NCBI RefSeq assembly: GCF_900240385.1
Contig: NZ_OEQH01000001.1
Span: 372,001 to 436,000, forward strand
Source of the DNA: Clostridium minihomine
GTDB lineage: Bacteria > Bacillota > Clostridia > Oscillospirales > Acutalibacteraceae
Length of the DNA stretch: 64,000 nucleotides
Reading direction: 5' to 3'
Shown: positions 24,861 to 32,944 of the stretch, piece by piece
Layout: every line of letters begins with the position of its first letter
How positions within the stretch are numbered: position 1 is the stretch's first letter
Notes under the pieces: generated by a model
The model's input: the letters and a program-made list of their open reading frames with translations, nothing else
Told to the model about the DNA's origin: nothing
Databases searched by the model: none
Translations under genes and position numbers: made by a program

Positions 24861-26606
24861 ATGATAGGCACAATACGCAAGTTTTTCCGCTTTGCAGGAA
24901 AATGGAGCGGTATGATGAAAAAGAGCATTGTTTTGGCAGTGATCAATTCCATCTTCCAATCTTTTCAGATTTTAGCTCTAGCTGTGGTTTTAAAGGCCAT
25001 TGTAGACAATAACGTCACCACGCAGACCGCATGGGTTTCTTTTGGAATTATGCTGCTGAGCATGTTGGGAACCATATTGACCAAACAAAGATCCACCATG
25101 TCTCAAGCCAAAGCGAGCTTTATGATGTGCGCCGACAAACGCACGCAAATTGGCGATCGGATGAAATATGTGCCCATGGGGTATTTTAACGACAACAGCT
25201 TGGGGGCGATTACCGCCACGGTGACCTCTACCATGGAGGATGTGCAGGACATTGCCCCCCGGGTTATGGATAAAGTGATACACGGCTATGTTCATTCCGC
25301 TATTATCACCTTAATGCTTTTGGTGTTCGACTGGCGTTTGGGTGTTGTGATTCTGGCTGGGATTTTAATGTTTATCTTCCTGAATTCGATGATGCAGAAG
25401 AAGTCTCGGGCAGTGACGCCGGCGCGTGTGGCGGCACAGGGCGCTCTGGTTGGGGCAGTTCTGGAATATGTGCAGGGCATCGGTGTGGTCAGGGCGTTTA
25501 ATCTGGCAAAACGAGCCGGTCATACTTTGGATCAAGCGATTTCGGATTGCGAAAAGAACAATGTTAAGTTAGAACTGGTGTTTATTCCGTTCATGATTTT
25601 ACAAAGCATGGTTCTCAAATTAGTCAGTGTTTTAGTGGTTCTTGTATCGATTGTTTTTTACCTTTCCGGCACAATGAGTTTAACGGTTTGCCTTTTGATG
25701 ATGATTTCTGCTTTCATCATTTACAGCCAAATGGAAACCGCCGGCAGCATGTCTGCTTTGCTGCGGACGGTGGATGCCTCTATTGATAAGGTTCAGGCCA
25801 TTGAACACACCCCAATCATGGACGAAAAAGGCCAGAATATTCGCATCAAAGACTTCACTATCGAAGGGAAAAATGTTAGCTTTTCTTATGATGAGAAAAA
25901 GATTTTGGACAATGTTTCTTTCCGAATTCCTACCGGAACAACAACGGCCATTGTGGGGCCTTCGGGCGGCGGAAAGACAACGCTTTGCAACCTGATTACC
26001 CGTTTTTGGGACGTGGACAGCGGCATTATTACCGTAGGCGGGGTCGATGTAAAGGAATATACTTTAGACAGCCTTTTGTCCAATTTCAGCATGGTATTCC
26101 AAAAGGTGTACCTATTTAACGATACCATTTTGAATAACATTCGGTTCGGAAAGCCGGACGCCACCATGGAAGAAGTGCGTCAGGCCGCACGCCGGGCCAG
26201 GTGCGATGAATTCATCATGGCTTTGCCCGATGGTTATGACACAGTGGTGGGCGAAAGCGGAGCCACTTTGTCGGGCGGGGAACGCCAGCGTATTTCGATT
26301 GCCCGTGCTATTTTGAAGGATGCGCCCATTGTAATTCTGGATGAGGCCACCGCCAATGTGGACCCGGAAAACGAAGGCTATTTGCAGGAAGCTATTGAAG
26401 AAATGACTCGCAACAAGACCATTATTATGATTGCCCACCGGCTGAAAACGGTGCGCCAAGCGGATCAGATTCTGGTGCTGGACGGTGGAAAAATTGTTCA
26501 GCGAGGAACCCATTCCGAACTGATGAATGAAGGCGGGCTTTATGCCGACTTTATCGGAATGCGCGAAGCGGCCGTGGGCTGGAAGCTGGGAAAAGCGGTT
26601 TCCTGA
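24861..26606 (+). CDS. ABC exporter half-transporter 2
   Basis: Second half of the exporter, 581 residues, starting at ATG 24861 behind AAGGGGGG, 14 nt after the first half. Membrane helices lie in residues 18-300. The ATPase domain has Walker A GPSGGGKTT (about 367-375), signature LSGGERQR, Walker B IVILDEATANVD and AHRLKTV. Both halves keep a catalytic Glu after Walker B, so both sites may hydrolyse ATP. A terminator follows at once. Confidence 0.9.
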   Translation: MIGTIRKFFRFAGKWSGMMKKSIVLAVINSIFQSFQILALAVVLKAIVDNNVTTQTAWVSFGIMLLSMLGTILTKQRSTMSQAKASFMMCADKRTQIGDRMKYVPMGYFNDNSLGAITATVTSTMEDVQDIAPRVMDKVIHGYVHSAIITLMLLVFDWRLGVVILAGILMFIFLNSMMQKKSRAVTPARVAAQGALVGAVLEYVQGIGVVRAFNLAKRAGHTLDQAISDCEKNNVKLELVFIPFMILQSMVLKLVSVLVVLVSIVFYLSGTMSLTVCLLMMISAFIIYSQMETAGSMSALLRTVDASIDKVQAIEHTPIMDEKGQNIRIKDFTIEGKNVSFSYDEKKILDNVSFRIPTGTTTAIVGPSGGGKTTLCNLITRFWDVDSGIITVGGVDVKEYTLDSLLSNFSMVFQKVYLFNDTILNNIRFGKPDATMEEVRQAARRARCDEFIMALPDGYDTVVGESGATLSGGERQRISIARAILKDAPIVILDEATANVDPENEGYLQEAIEEMTRNKTIIMIAHRLKTVRQADQILVLDGGKIVQRGTHSELMNEGGLYADFIGMREAAVGWKLGKAVS

Positions 26607-26630
26607 TTTTGTTTTTAAGGTTACCATTAG

Positions 26631-26664
26631 AAAAATCCGCCGGAAAATTTCGGCGGATTTTTTT
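26631..26664 (+). terminator. Terminator of the exporter operon
   Basis: AAAATCCGCCG pairs with CGGCGGATTTT around an 8-nt loop, followed by a long T-run. Confidence 0.92.
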
Positions 26665-26680
26665 GTTTGCTCCGAACTTT

Positions 26681-27065
26681 GCCCCTCAGGCTGGGTGAAG
26701 CTAGATGCTTTTGAAAGAGTTTGTGCGGCGATAGCACAGGTGTTTTTTTAAGAACATTCTTCTTTCACTACTTCGCCCCTCAGGCCGGGGCAGGACTTTT
26801 CGTTTCCCTGTCAAGAGTGTTCTTTATTTATTAAATAAACTTTACTTTATTGTTTTTAAAAAATATTCTTCTACTAATTCCCTTGCCCCTCAGGCCGGGG
26901 CGGGCCCCTCCTTACTTGCGAAAAGAAAGGAGGCAAAGATTCGCCAAGGCTCTGCCTTTGGAATCCGTTTAAAATCAGGGAAAGACGATAGTTTTGTGTA
27001 AGGCGCCGCTTAATCGTGGGTGGCGCACTCGCCTCCGGCGGCGCACTACCGCACGGCGGCGCTAT
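26681..27065 (-). repeat. Left array of GC-rich palindromic repeats
   Basis: Three copies of a motif starting GCCCCTCAGG lie at 26681, 26775 and 26885, the last two with the full GCCCCTCAGGCCGGGGC palindrome. They are separated by AT-rich spacers. After them come a hairpin (CCTCC/GGAGG at about 26917-26933), a TTTGGAATCCGT block, and a GGGTGGCGCACTCGC/GGCGGCGCACTACCGC block. The same elements in the same order, reverse complemented, make up the right array at 28375-28915. Confidence 0.8.
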
Positions 27066-27153
27066 CTTTAGCTGGGTGTGGTTTTTCCTCTAAGACAGTT
27101 TTCTGTAACGCGCCAATGACAATGGTGCTAATTAAGCCGGGCGTATTATTTGC

Positions 27154-27441
27154 TTACTCTTCTTTGATTCCCTGATTGATCAGAATTTCTAAAAGGGCAG
27201 ATAACAGAATTCCATTGACAATCAACTCATAATTGACCCCGTTCTCGTTCCGGTGAATTCGCAAAGCTTGTAAAGCTGCCATGCGGTGTTTGTTTTCCGG
27301 CTGAACTTTTAGTTGATATTCCGCATGGTTAATCCGCAACTTCACGGTATAGCTGGCCGAAAAAGGCTCGGAATCCGCATAGCATTTTAATTGATGAGAT
27401 AAGTATTCATACTGTTTGGGCTTTAACTGCCGAATAATCAT
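27154..27441 (-). CDS. Unknown 95-residue protein
   Basis: I do not recognise this family. The protein is hydrophilic, rich in Lys, Gln and Leu, with mixed strand and helix character and a hydrophobic C-terminal helix (LIVNGILLSALLEILINQG, about residues 72-90). There is no signal peptide. AAAGGAAG precedes the ATG. It is the last gene of the leftward unit in the Xre-controlled module, after a ribbon-helix-helix gene, so a mobile-element accessory role is plausible. Its first eight codons and ribosome site are repeated at 27863-27892. Confidence 0.65.
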   Translation of the reverse strand: MIIRQLKPKQYEYLSHQLKCYADSEPFSASYTVKLRINHAEYQLKVQPENKHRMAALQALRIHRNENGVNYELIVNGILLSALLEILINQGIKEE

Positions 27442-27591
27442 AGTAACGCTTCCTTTCTCATTGTGTTTGGCTCAGCAGAGCCTTGAAAGGAATCACGGCA
27501 TATGGTAAAATATTTACACCGTATTTGCCTTTGGGCATCTGCTGGTATTGGGGAAGTGGCGATTTACTTTAGAGAGTTGCGCCGCTTCCTT

Positions 27592-27783
27592 TCATTTTTT
27601 CTGAAGCCCATCATATAAGCATTGAACACCTTTTCGTAATACATCGGAACGAGTTGTGTTCAGCTCTTTTTTGCAAAACTCAATCTTTTCCAATGTTTTT
27701 TTATCAAGCCTTAATTTGATTTCTGTATCCAATGGATTTTCCGGATGGGGTCCAGGTTTTTTGCGTGCAGAAATGAGTATCAC
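27592..27783 (-). CDS. Small ribbon-helix-helix (CopG/Arc-like) protein
   Basis: A protein of about 60 residues with a predicted beta strand (EIKLRLDKKT) and two helices (LEKIEFCKKELN and TRSDVLRKGVQCLYDGL), the layout of ribbon-helix-helix DNA-binding proteins. Small proteins of this kind are common on clostridial mobile elements. The start is uncertain: the GTG at 27783 lies within the Shine-Dalgarno sequence AGGAGGTGAT, while the next well-spaced triplet is ATT, and no ATG exists at the proper distance. Confidence 0.65.
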   Translation of the reverse strand: MILISARKKPGPHPENPLDTEIKLRLDKKTLEKIEFCKKELNTTRSDVLRKGVQCLYDGLQKK

Positions 27784-27862
27784 CTCCTAATTTGTGCACC
27801 CAAGTTGATTGTAGTCTTGGGTGCACAAATTGTCAATATAAGGTGTTAAAATATTGCTGTAA

Positions 27863-27892
27863 TTATTGCGGTTTTAACTGCCGAATAATCAT
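27863..27892 (-). other. Nine-codon ORF duplicating the start of the 95-residue gene
   Basis: ATG at 27892 with GAAAGGAA upstream encodes MIIRQLKPQ and stops. The first eight residues equal those of the gene at 27154-27441, and the ribosome-site region is also alike. It may be a leftover of duplication or a small leader peptide at the head of the leftward transcript. Confidence 0.5.
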
Positions 27893-28035
27893 AGTAACAT
27901 TCCTTTCATTTTTTAAATCCTATTTTTTAATAAATTTGAATGTTATTTATAGATGTTTGCTGTTATGAAGTATTTAGTAGAAAGTGGGGCGGTATAACTT
28001 AACCGTTTTCGTTCAATATACAAGTGATTAAGCTT

Positions 28036-28064
28036 ATTTTAGGACAATAAGTCCTAAAAGTCAA
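28036..28064 (-). promoter_or_regulatory. Leftward promoter of the accessory module
   Basis: On the minus strand: TTGACT, 17-nt spacer, TAAAAT. The spacer is almost entirely the palindrome AGGACTTATTGTCCT, so Xre binding there would block polymerase. Confidence 0.75.
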
Positions 28065-28081
28065 TAGGACTTATTGTCCTA
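28040..28081. promoter_or_regulatory. Double Xre operator (perfect 17-bp inverted repeat)
   Basis: TAGGACAATAAGTCCTA (28040-28056) and its exact reverse complement (28065-28081) are separated by 8 nt. Each arm is itself a palindrome, with TAGGAC and GTCCTA half-sites. One arm fills the spacer of the leftward promoter and the other lies directly before the rightward -10 box TATACT at 28085-28090. Confidence 0.85.
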
Positions 28082-28106
28082 TTGTATACTTGTGTGGGTG
28101 ATGAAA

Positions 28107-28319
28107 ATGAATTTGAGAATACGTGATATACGTGAGGATTGGGATTTGACTCAGCAGCAGGTAGCGGAGTATTTGGAATGTGATCAATCTTTATATTCGA
28201 AATATGAAAGAGGGGAGCGGGATATTCCGCTGAACAGTATGATAAAACTGGCTGAGTTTTATCATACGAGCCTTGATTATTTAGTAGGGCTTACCGACTG
28301 TAAAAAGCCTTACCGCTAA
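28107..28319 (+). CDS. Xre-family helix-turn-helix repressor
   Basis: A protein of about 70 residues, almost wholly a lambda-repressor-like helix-turn-helix domain (LTQQQVAEYLECDQSLYSKYERG, about residues 13-35, and LAEFYHTSLDYLVGLTD at the end). I start at ATG 28107, with GGGTG 6 nt upstream; an ATG at 28101 is also possible. The adjacent double palindrome is the likely binding site, giving control of both itself and the divergent small genes. The layout resembles repressors of phages and conjugative elements. Confidence 0.88.
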   Translation: MNLRIRDIREDWDLTQQQVAEYLECDQSLYSKYERGERDIPLNSMIKLAEFYHTSLDYLVGLTDCKKPYR

Positions 28320-28374
28320 TGAGAAAATGTAGGTATAAAAGGACGGTTGGTGTAATGTTATTCTATACAAAGCT

Positions 28375-28915
28375 GCTGAAGCGCCATTGCGCGGTAGCAC
28401 GCCGCTTTAGCGAGTGTGCCACCCGCATTTGGCGTGATTCCACATGACTGACGTCTTATTGTTTTACGGATTCCAAAGGTGTCCTTTGTGTCGTTCAGAG
28501 GGGGTCCCGGGGGAGAGAGTTGAAACTCTCCCCTGGGAAAGCCTTTGCTTCCTTTCGCCTTTTCGCGAAAGGAAGTGCCCGCCCCGGCATGAGGGGCGAA
28601 GTAACTATTAGAAGAATATCTTTTTAAAGTAATAAAGTGAAAGTATAAATAATAAACAATCTTCTGACAGGAAAACGAAAAGTCCCGCCCCGGCATGAGG
28701 GGCGAAGTAACTATTAGAAGAATATCTTTTTAAAGTAATAAAGTGAAAGTATAAATAATAAACAATCTTCTGACGGGGAAACGAAAAGTCCCGCCCCGGC
28801 ATGAGGGGCGAAGTAACTATTAGAAGAATATCTTTTTAAAGTAATAAAGTGAAAGTATAAATAATAAACAATCTTCTGACGGGGACACGAAAAGTTCCGC
28901 CCCGGTATGAGGGGC
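28375..28915 (+). repeat. Right array of palindromic repeats, inverse of the left array
   Basis: The blocks seen at 26885-27065 recur here in reverse complement: a CGCGGTAGCACGCCGC block, ACGGATTCCAAA, a GGAGAGAGTTGAAACTCTCC hairpin, CTTCCTTTCGC/GCGAAAGGAAG, and then the GCCCCGGCATGAGGGGC repeats. Together with the left array they bracket the Xre module. Open frames on the minus strand here are repeats of each other, have no ribosome sites and are not called as genes. Confidence 0.8.
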
Positions 28916-28918
28916 GAA
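28578..28918 (+). repeat. Tandem 106-bp direct repeats
   Basis: Three full units start at 28578, 28684 and 28790 and differ at only a few bases near their ends. A fourth, diverged partial unit starts at 28896. Each begins with the palindrome GCCCCGGCATGAGGGGC and continues as AT-rich sequence. The near identity points to recent expansion. Confidence 0.92.
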
Positions 28919-29025
28919 GTGAAGAAGAGAGGAATCTTTTTAAAAAAGAATAAAATAAAAAGATTCAGCACGGCCGAAAAAGTCAAAATTCTGCTGCTGC
29001 ATAAAGGCAAAATTCTACTGGGGAT

Positions 29026-29054
29026 TTGACAATCACAAAGAAAACCCCTATGAT
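29026..29054 (+). promoter_or_regulatory. SigA-type promoter of gpsA
   Basis: TTGACA at 29026-29031, 17 nt, TATGAT at 29049-29054. Transcription would begin near 29061, 175 nt before the gene. Confidence 0.7.
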
Positions 29055-29086
29055 TAAAAGACACAAGGCTCTTAGAGCTTGGGGAA

Positions 29087-29112
29087 AAGATTCTGTGCAA
29101 GAATCTTTTTTT
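29087..29112 (+). terminator. Terminator-like hairpin in the gpsA leader
   Basis: AAAGATTC pairs with GAATCTTT around 7 nt, followed by a T-run. It lies between the promoter and the gene, so it may act as an attenuator. Confidence 0.55.
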
Positions 29113-29235
29113 CTTGTTTTTTGGTTAAGGAATGATTTAATTTTTGTAAGAATCAGGATGAAACCTTCGGATGAAATTTCATTAGATGCCGTTTGGCTAT
29201 CTGTGACGATATCGGAACAAAGGAGCAAATCACTT

Positions 29236-30195
29236 ATGAAAATAACAGTGATCGGCAGCGGGCGCTGGGGCGGATTTATCGCCTGGTATCTGTCTGGGAT
29301 GGGACACACGGTCACCATTTATGGCAGAGCAGAAAGTGCGAAGTTTGCAAGTCTGCGAAAAACCCGAACCAATGGGTTGGTAATATTTAACGATACCGTT
29401 TCTTTTTGCGATCAGCGAAAGCAGGCACTGGAAAGCGCCGAGCTGGTGGTGATTTCGATTCCTTCTCAAAGCCTGCGGGGGTTGATGAAAGAGATTTCTC
29501 AGTACCCGCTGGAAGGAAAAACAGTGGTGCTGTGTATGAAGGGGATAGAAGCAACCACGGGAAAACGGCTGACGCAGGTAGCAGAAGAGTTTCTTACGCC
29601 CGAAACAGGGCTGGCCATTTGGGTGGGGCCGGGGCATGTGCAGGATTTTACAGCGGGAATCCCCAACTGTATGGTAATAGACAGCAATCAGCAAAAAACC
29701 AAAGAACTTTTGATTGAACAGTTCTCCGGCAGTTTGATTCGGTTTTATTACGGAGAAGATTTGATTGGGAACGAAGTGGGGGCAGCCTCTAAAAATGTGA
29801 TCGGGATTGCGGCCGGAATGTTGGATGGCCTGAACAAAACGGCGCTCAAAGGTGCGCTGATGTCCCGTGGCACCAGAGAGATTGCCCGGCTGATTCGTGC
29901 CATGGGCGGCAAGGAAATTTCTGCCTATGGCTTGGCGCATCTGGGGGATTACCAGGCGACTGTTTTTTCTGAATATAGCCATAACCGTGCTTTTGGCGAA
30001 CGCTTTGTCAGGGGTGAGCCTTATGGCGAATTGGCAGAGGGCGTTGCCACAACCAAAGCTTTGCTGCGTTTGGGGGAACAATATAGCGTGGAACTGCCGA
30101 TTTGCCGTGCGGTGGATGCGGTGATTCATGGGGGACAGGCACCGGACAAGGTGCTTTCCGATTTGTTTTTGCGCAGCCAAAAAGCAGAATTTTAA
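29236..30195 (+). CDS. gpsA: Glycerol-3-phosphate dehydrogenase [NAD(P)+]
   Basis: Reduces dihydroxyacetone phosphate to sn-glycerol 3-phosphate for phospholipid synthesis. The protein of about 319 residues begins with the nucleotide-binding motif IGSGRWGG and has WVGPGHVQDF, the catalytic Lys in NEVGAASKNVIGIAAGM, and the GLAHLGDYQATVFSEYSHNR region of the substrate site (usually GLGDLxxT). I start at ATG 29236 with AAAGGAG 11 nt upstream; longer frames enter the leader hairpin. Confidence 0.9.
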   Translation: MKITVIGSGRWGGFIAWYLSGMGHTVTIYGRAESAKFASLRKTRTNGLVIFNDTVSFCDQRKQALESAELVVISIPSQSLRGLMKEISQYPLEGKTVVLCMKGIEATTGKRLTQVAEEFLTPETGLAIWVGPGHVQDFTAGIPNCMVIDSNQQKTKELLIEQFSGSLIRFYYGEDLIGNEVGAASKNVIGIAAGMLDGLNKTALKGALMSRGTREIARLIRAMGGKEISAYGLAHLGDYQATVFSEYSHNRAFGERFVRGEPYGELAEGVATTKALLRLGEQYSVELPICRAVDAVIHGGQAPDKVLSDLFLRSQKAEF

Positions 30196-30304
30196 AGATT
30201 CATTTTTTCAAACATTTGCCAATCGAAGTTTCCAGTGTTTTCCTGCGTTTGCGGCCGGTTCAGATCGTTTTTTTACGCCTTCGACAGAAAACCAGAAATC
30301 TTTC

Positions 30305-30332
30305 TTGACAAAATGAAAAAACATTCTATACT
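30305..30332 (+). promoter_or_regulatory. SigA-type promoter of the MarR gene
   Basis: TTGACA at 30305-30310, 16 nt, TATACT at 30327-30332, about 57 nt before the start codon. Confidence 0.8.
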
Positions 30333-30388
30333 ATTTCATATACTTAACTAAAAAAATTCGGGAATCGAAAAAAGGCGGGGATGACGAT

Positions 30389-30901
30389 ATGGATGCACAA
30401 GAACGGACCGATCAACTGTTCCGGATGCTGCAATATTTAAAAAAAGCGAAAGCTTTGATTCCGGAGGTTCCGGGGGTTCCTCAAGGGGAGTTTTTAATGT
30501 TGTACCGGATTCACCATTGCTGTAAAGAAGAAGAAAACTCTGGCGCTTCACTGCCGGGAGTTCGGGTTTCGGAGCTCAGCGCCCGGATGGGGATGTCTAT
30601 GCCGGCGGTTTCTCAGATGCTCAAATCCCTGCAGAAAAAGGGATTGGTAACGCGAACCGCTGCCACGGATGATCGACGTGTGGTGTATGTAACGCTTACT
30701 CCGGTCGGAGCAGAAGTTTTCTCACAGGCAATTGATCGGTTTTTGTTCCAAATCAGCACAGTGGCAAACCGGTTTGGGGAAGAAAAAATTCAGCAGATTT
30801 CCCGCCTTTTAGCAGATTTGAGCGATGTGGTAGAGCATGTGAAAATAGAAGCCACCGAAAACTTCCAGTCATTTCCCGAAGAAAAAGATAGACAGGCATA
30901 A
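30389..30901 (+). CDS. MarR-family transcriptional regulator
   Basis: A 170-residue winged helix-turn-helix protein. The recognition region is VSELSARMGMSMPAVSQMLKSL (about residues 63-84), and the wing holds TAATDDRRVVYVTLT. MarR proteins act as dimers on palindromes near their own promoter. No efflux or detoxification gene lies next to it; the following gene, pyrB, has its own promoter within the end of this ORF. Targets are therefore unknown. Confidence 0.9.
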   Translation: MDAQERTDQLFRMLQYLKKAKALIPEVPGVPQGEFLMLYRIHHCCKEEENSGASLPGVRVSELSARMGMSMPAVSQMLKSLQKKGLVTRTAATDDRRVVYVTLTPVGAEVFSQAIDRFLFQISTVANRFGEEKIQQISRLLADLSDVVEHVKIEATENFQSFPEEKDRQA

Positions 30902-30917
30902 ATTTTTGCGGTATACT
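30889..30917 (+). promoter_or_regulatory. Promoter of pyrB-pyrI-ppa
   Basis: TAGACA at 30889-30894, 17 nt, TATACT at 30912-30917, overlapping the last codons of the MarR gene. Confidence 0.65.
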
Positions 30918-30955
30918 TATCGGCAAGAGAAATACCGACAAACAATAGCACGGAT

Positions 30956-31001
30956 GAAGCACACCTTTGAAAGAGCGAAATTTTCAAGGTGTGCTTCTTT
31001 T
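30956..31001 (+). terminator. Attenuator-type terminator before pyrB
   Basis: GAAGCACACCTT pairs with AAGGTGTGCTTC, extended by TGAAA/TTTCA, followed by TTTT. It stands between the predicted start of transcription (about 30923) and pyrB, so read-through must be regulated or partial. Confidence 0.8.
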
Positions 31002-31032
31002 GAGCGCGCAGGACATGGAAAGGAAGACTGGA

Positions 31033-31953
31033 ATGAAGCACCTGATAGACCCTTTGGACTTTTCGGTGGAAGAAACACAGGAACTGCTGGATCTGGCAGA
31101 CCGCATTGCCGCAGATCGAGAGCATTTTTCGCAAGCCTGCCGGGGAAGAATTCTTGCCACGCTGTTTTATGAGCCCAGCACCCGAACACGGCTGAGTTTT
31201 GAGTCTGCCATGCTGCGGCTGGGGGGAAGCGTGCTTGGGTTTGCTTCTGCAGACAACAGCTCGGTGGCAAAAGGAGAAAGCGTGGCCGACACCATTCGGG
31301 CGGTGTCCTGTTATGCCGATATCTGCGCTATGCGCCATCCAAAAGAAGGTGCTCCTTTGGTGGCATCGCATTATTCCGGGATTCCGGTGATTAATGCCGG
31401 GGATGGCGGACATCAGCATCCCACGCAAACCCTGACGGATTTGATGACCATACGCCGCAAAAGAGGAAGCCTTGGGGGAATCACCATTGGATTATGTGGG
31501 GATTTAAAATTTGGGCGCACGGTTCACTCGTTGATGAAATCCTTGGTTCGCTTTCCGGAGATTCGCTTTGTGCTGATTTCGCCCGAAGAACTGCGGGTTC
31601 CGGATTATATCCGGCAAGATGTACTTCAAAAGCATCACGCGCCGTATCGGGAAGTGGAAACGCTGGAACAAGTGATGCCGGAATTGGACATCCTCTATAT
31701 GACCCGGATTCAAAAGGAGCGTTTTTTTAACGAAGAAGATTATGTTCGTTTAAAAGACAGCTGCATTTTAACCGCAGAAAAACTCAAAGCCGCAAAAGCA
31801 GATTTGTCGGTGCTTCATCCGCTGCCCCGGGTCAACGAAATCACGGCAGATGTGGATGAGGATCCCCGTGCAGCCTATTTTGAGCAGGCACAGAACGGAG
31901 TGTATGTCCGAATGGCCTTGATTCTGAAGCTTTTGGAGGTGGAAGTATGCTGA
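31033..31953 (+). CDS. pyrB: Aspartate carbamoyltransferase catalytic subunit
   Basis: Condenses carbamoyl phosphate and aspartate, the committed step of pyrimidine synthesis. The 306-residue protein carries [15 protein letters not shown] (carbamoyl-phosphate site), then [22 protein letters not shown] and HPLPRVNEI (aspartate site). ATG 31033 is chosen because AAAGGA lies 8 nt upstream; earlier in-frame starts fall in the terminator hairpin. The stop overlaps the start of pyrI, so the two subunits are translationally coupled. Confidence 0.95.
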   Translation: MKHLIDPLDFSVEETQELLDLADRIAADREHFSQACRGRILATLFYEPSTRTRLSFESAMLRLGGSVLGFASADNSSVAKGESVADTIRAVSCYADICAMRHPKEGAPLVASHYSGIPVINAGDGGHQHPTQTLTDLMTIRRKRGSLGGITIGLCGDLKFGRTVHSLMKSLVRFPEIRFVLISPEELRVPDYIRQDVLQKHHAPYREVETLEQVMPELDILYMTRIQKERFFNEEDYVRLKDSCILTAEKLKAAKADLSVLHPLPRVNEITADVDEDPRAAYFEQAQNGVYVRMALILKLLEVEVC

Positions 31954-32369
31954 ATATCGACAGTTTAGAAAAAGGAATTGTCATCGACCATATCCACGCG
32001 GGCTCCGGCATGCGGATTTATTCTCTTTTGGGGTTGGATACCCTCGATTGCAGTGTCGCCATTATCAAGAATGCCAAAAGCAGCAAGTATGGGAAGAAAG
32101 ACATTATTAAGATTGAAGGAAAAACCGATTTGAACCTTGACATTCTTGGGGTAATGGATCATAATATTACCATCAACATTATTGATATGGGAAGAATTGT
32201 AGAAAAACGAAGCCTTGAGCTTCCAAAGCAGGTGACCAACGTGATCCGCTGCAAGAACCCGCGATGCATCAGCAATGCGGAGGAAGGCGTGGATCATATT
32301 TTCCGGCTTTGTAATGAAGAATTGCAGCAATACCGCTGCATATATTGTGAACAGGAGTTTCAAAAATGA
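31947..32369 (+). CDS. pyrI: Aspartate carbamoyltransferase regulatory subunit
   Basis: Allosteric subunit that binds nucleotides and links catalytic trimers. The 140-residue protein has the N-terminal nucleotide-binding domain (residues 1-95) and a zinc domain with four cysteines, in CKNPRC and later CIYC. Both junctions overlap: its ATG lies in the end of pyrB and its stop overlaps the ATG of ppa. Presence of PyrI indicates an E. coli-like, feedback-controlled holoenzyme. Confidence 0.95.
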   Translation: MLNIDSLEKGIVIDHIHAGSGMRIYSLLGLDTLDCSVAIIKNAKSSKYGKKDIIKIEGKTDLNLDILGVMDHNITINIIDMGRIVEKRSLELPKQVTNVIRCKNPRCISNAEEGVDHIFRLCNEELQQYRCIYCEQEFQK

Positions 32370-32896
32370 ACATTTGGCATGACATTTCCCCCAAAAGAAT
32401 TACCCCGAATGATTTTGTTGCGGTGGTGGAAATTTCCAAAGGCAGCAAGAAAAAGTATGAGCTGGACAAAGAAACCGGCCTGATTCTGTTGGATCGGATT
32501 CTGTATACCTCCACTCACTACCCGGCAAACTATGGCTTTATCCCCAGAACTTATGGCGATGATCTGGATCCCTTGGACGTTCTGGTGCTCTGCTCTGAAC
32601 CTTTGGAGCCTCATACTTTGGTGCGTTGCTACCCCATCGGCGTGATTTCCATGCTGGACGGCGGACGTAACGACGAAAAAATTATTGCCATTCCCTTTAA
32701 TGATCCCACTTATAACCAGTATCAGGATATTAACGAATTGCCCACTCATGTTTTTGATGAGATGTCTCACTTCTTTAAGGTCTACAAAGAGCTGGAGAAT
32801 AAGGAAACTGCTGTAAAAGAAGTCAGCGGCCGGGAAGAGGCTGTACGGATTATTGAGGTAGCGCTGAACAGCTACGTCGAGAATTTTTGCAAATAA
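32366..32896 (+). CDS. ppa: Inorganic diphosphatase (family I)
   Basis: Hydrolyses pyrophosphate to two phosphates, pulling biosynthetic reactions forward. The 176-residue protein has [25 protein letters not shown] and the family signature DDLDPLD with three metal-binding Asp residues. It overlaps pyrI by 4 bp (ATGA), so it belongs to the pyrimidine operon; an association of pyrBI with ppa may link pyrophosphate removal to nucleotide synthesis. Many Clostridia instead have family II PPases. Confidence 0.95.
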   Translation: MNIWHDISPKRITPNDFVAVVEISKGSKKKYELDKETGLILLDRILYTSTHYPANYGFIPRTYGDDLDPLDVLVLCSEPLEPHTLVRCYPIGVISMLDGGRNDEKIIAIPFNDPTYNQYQDINELPTHVFDEMSHFFKVYKELENKETAVKEVSGREEAVRIIEVALNSYVENFCK

Positions 32897-32944
32897 AAAC
32901 CGTTAAAAGACTGTTGGTGGGCAGCGGGACAGGGGGGCGAATAC

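Noticed and set aside
28578-28918. CRISPR-like array
   Set aside because: The units are 106 bp, follow each other without unique spacers, and no cas gene is near.
28358-29100. Several minus-strand open frames of 60-130 codons
   Set aside because: They lie in the tandem repeats, repeat each other's sequence, have no ribosome sites and resemble no protein.
29026-29235. N-terminal extension of GpsA
   Set aside because: The open frame continues upstream to 29026, but that part covers the promoter and a terminator hairpin, and the family begins at the nucleotide-binding motif just after ATG 29236.
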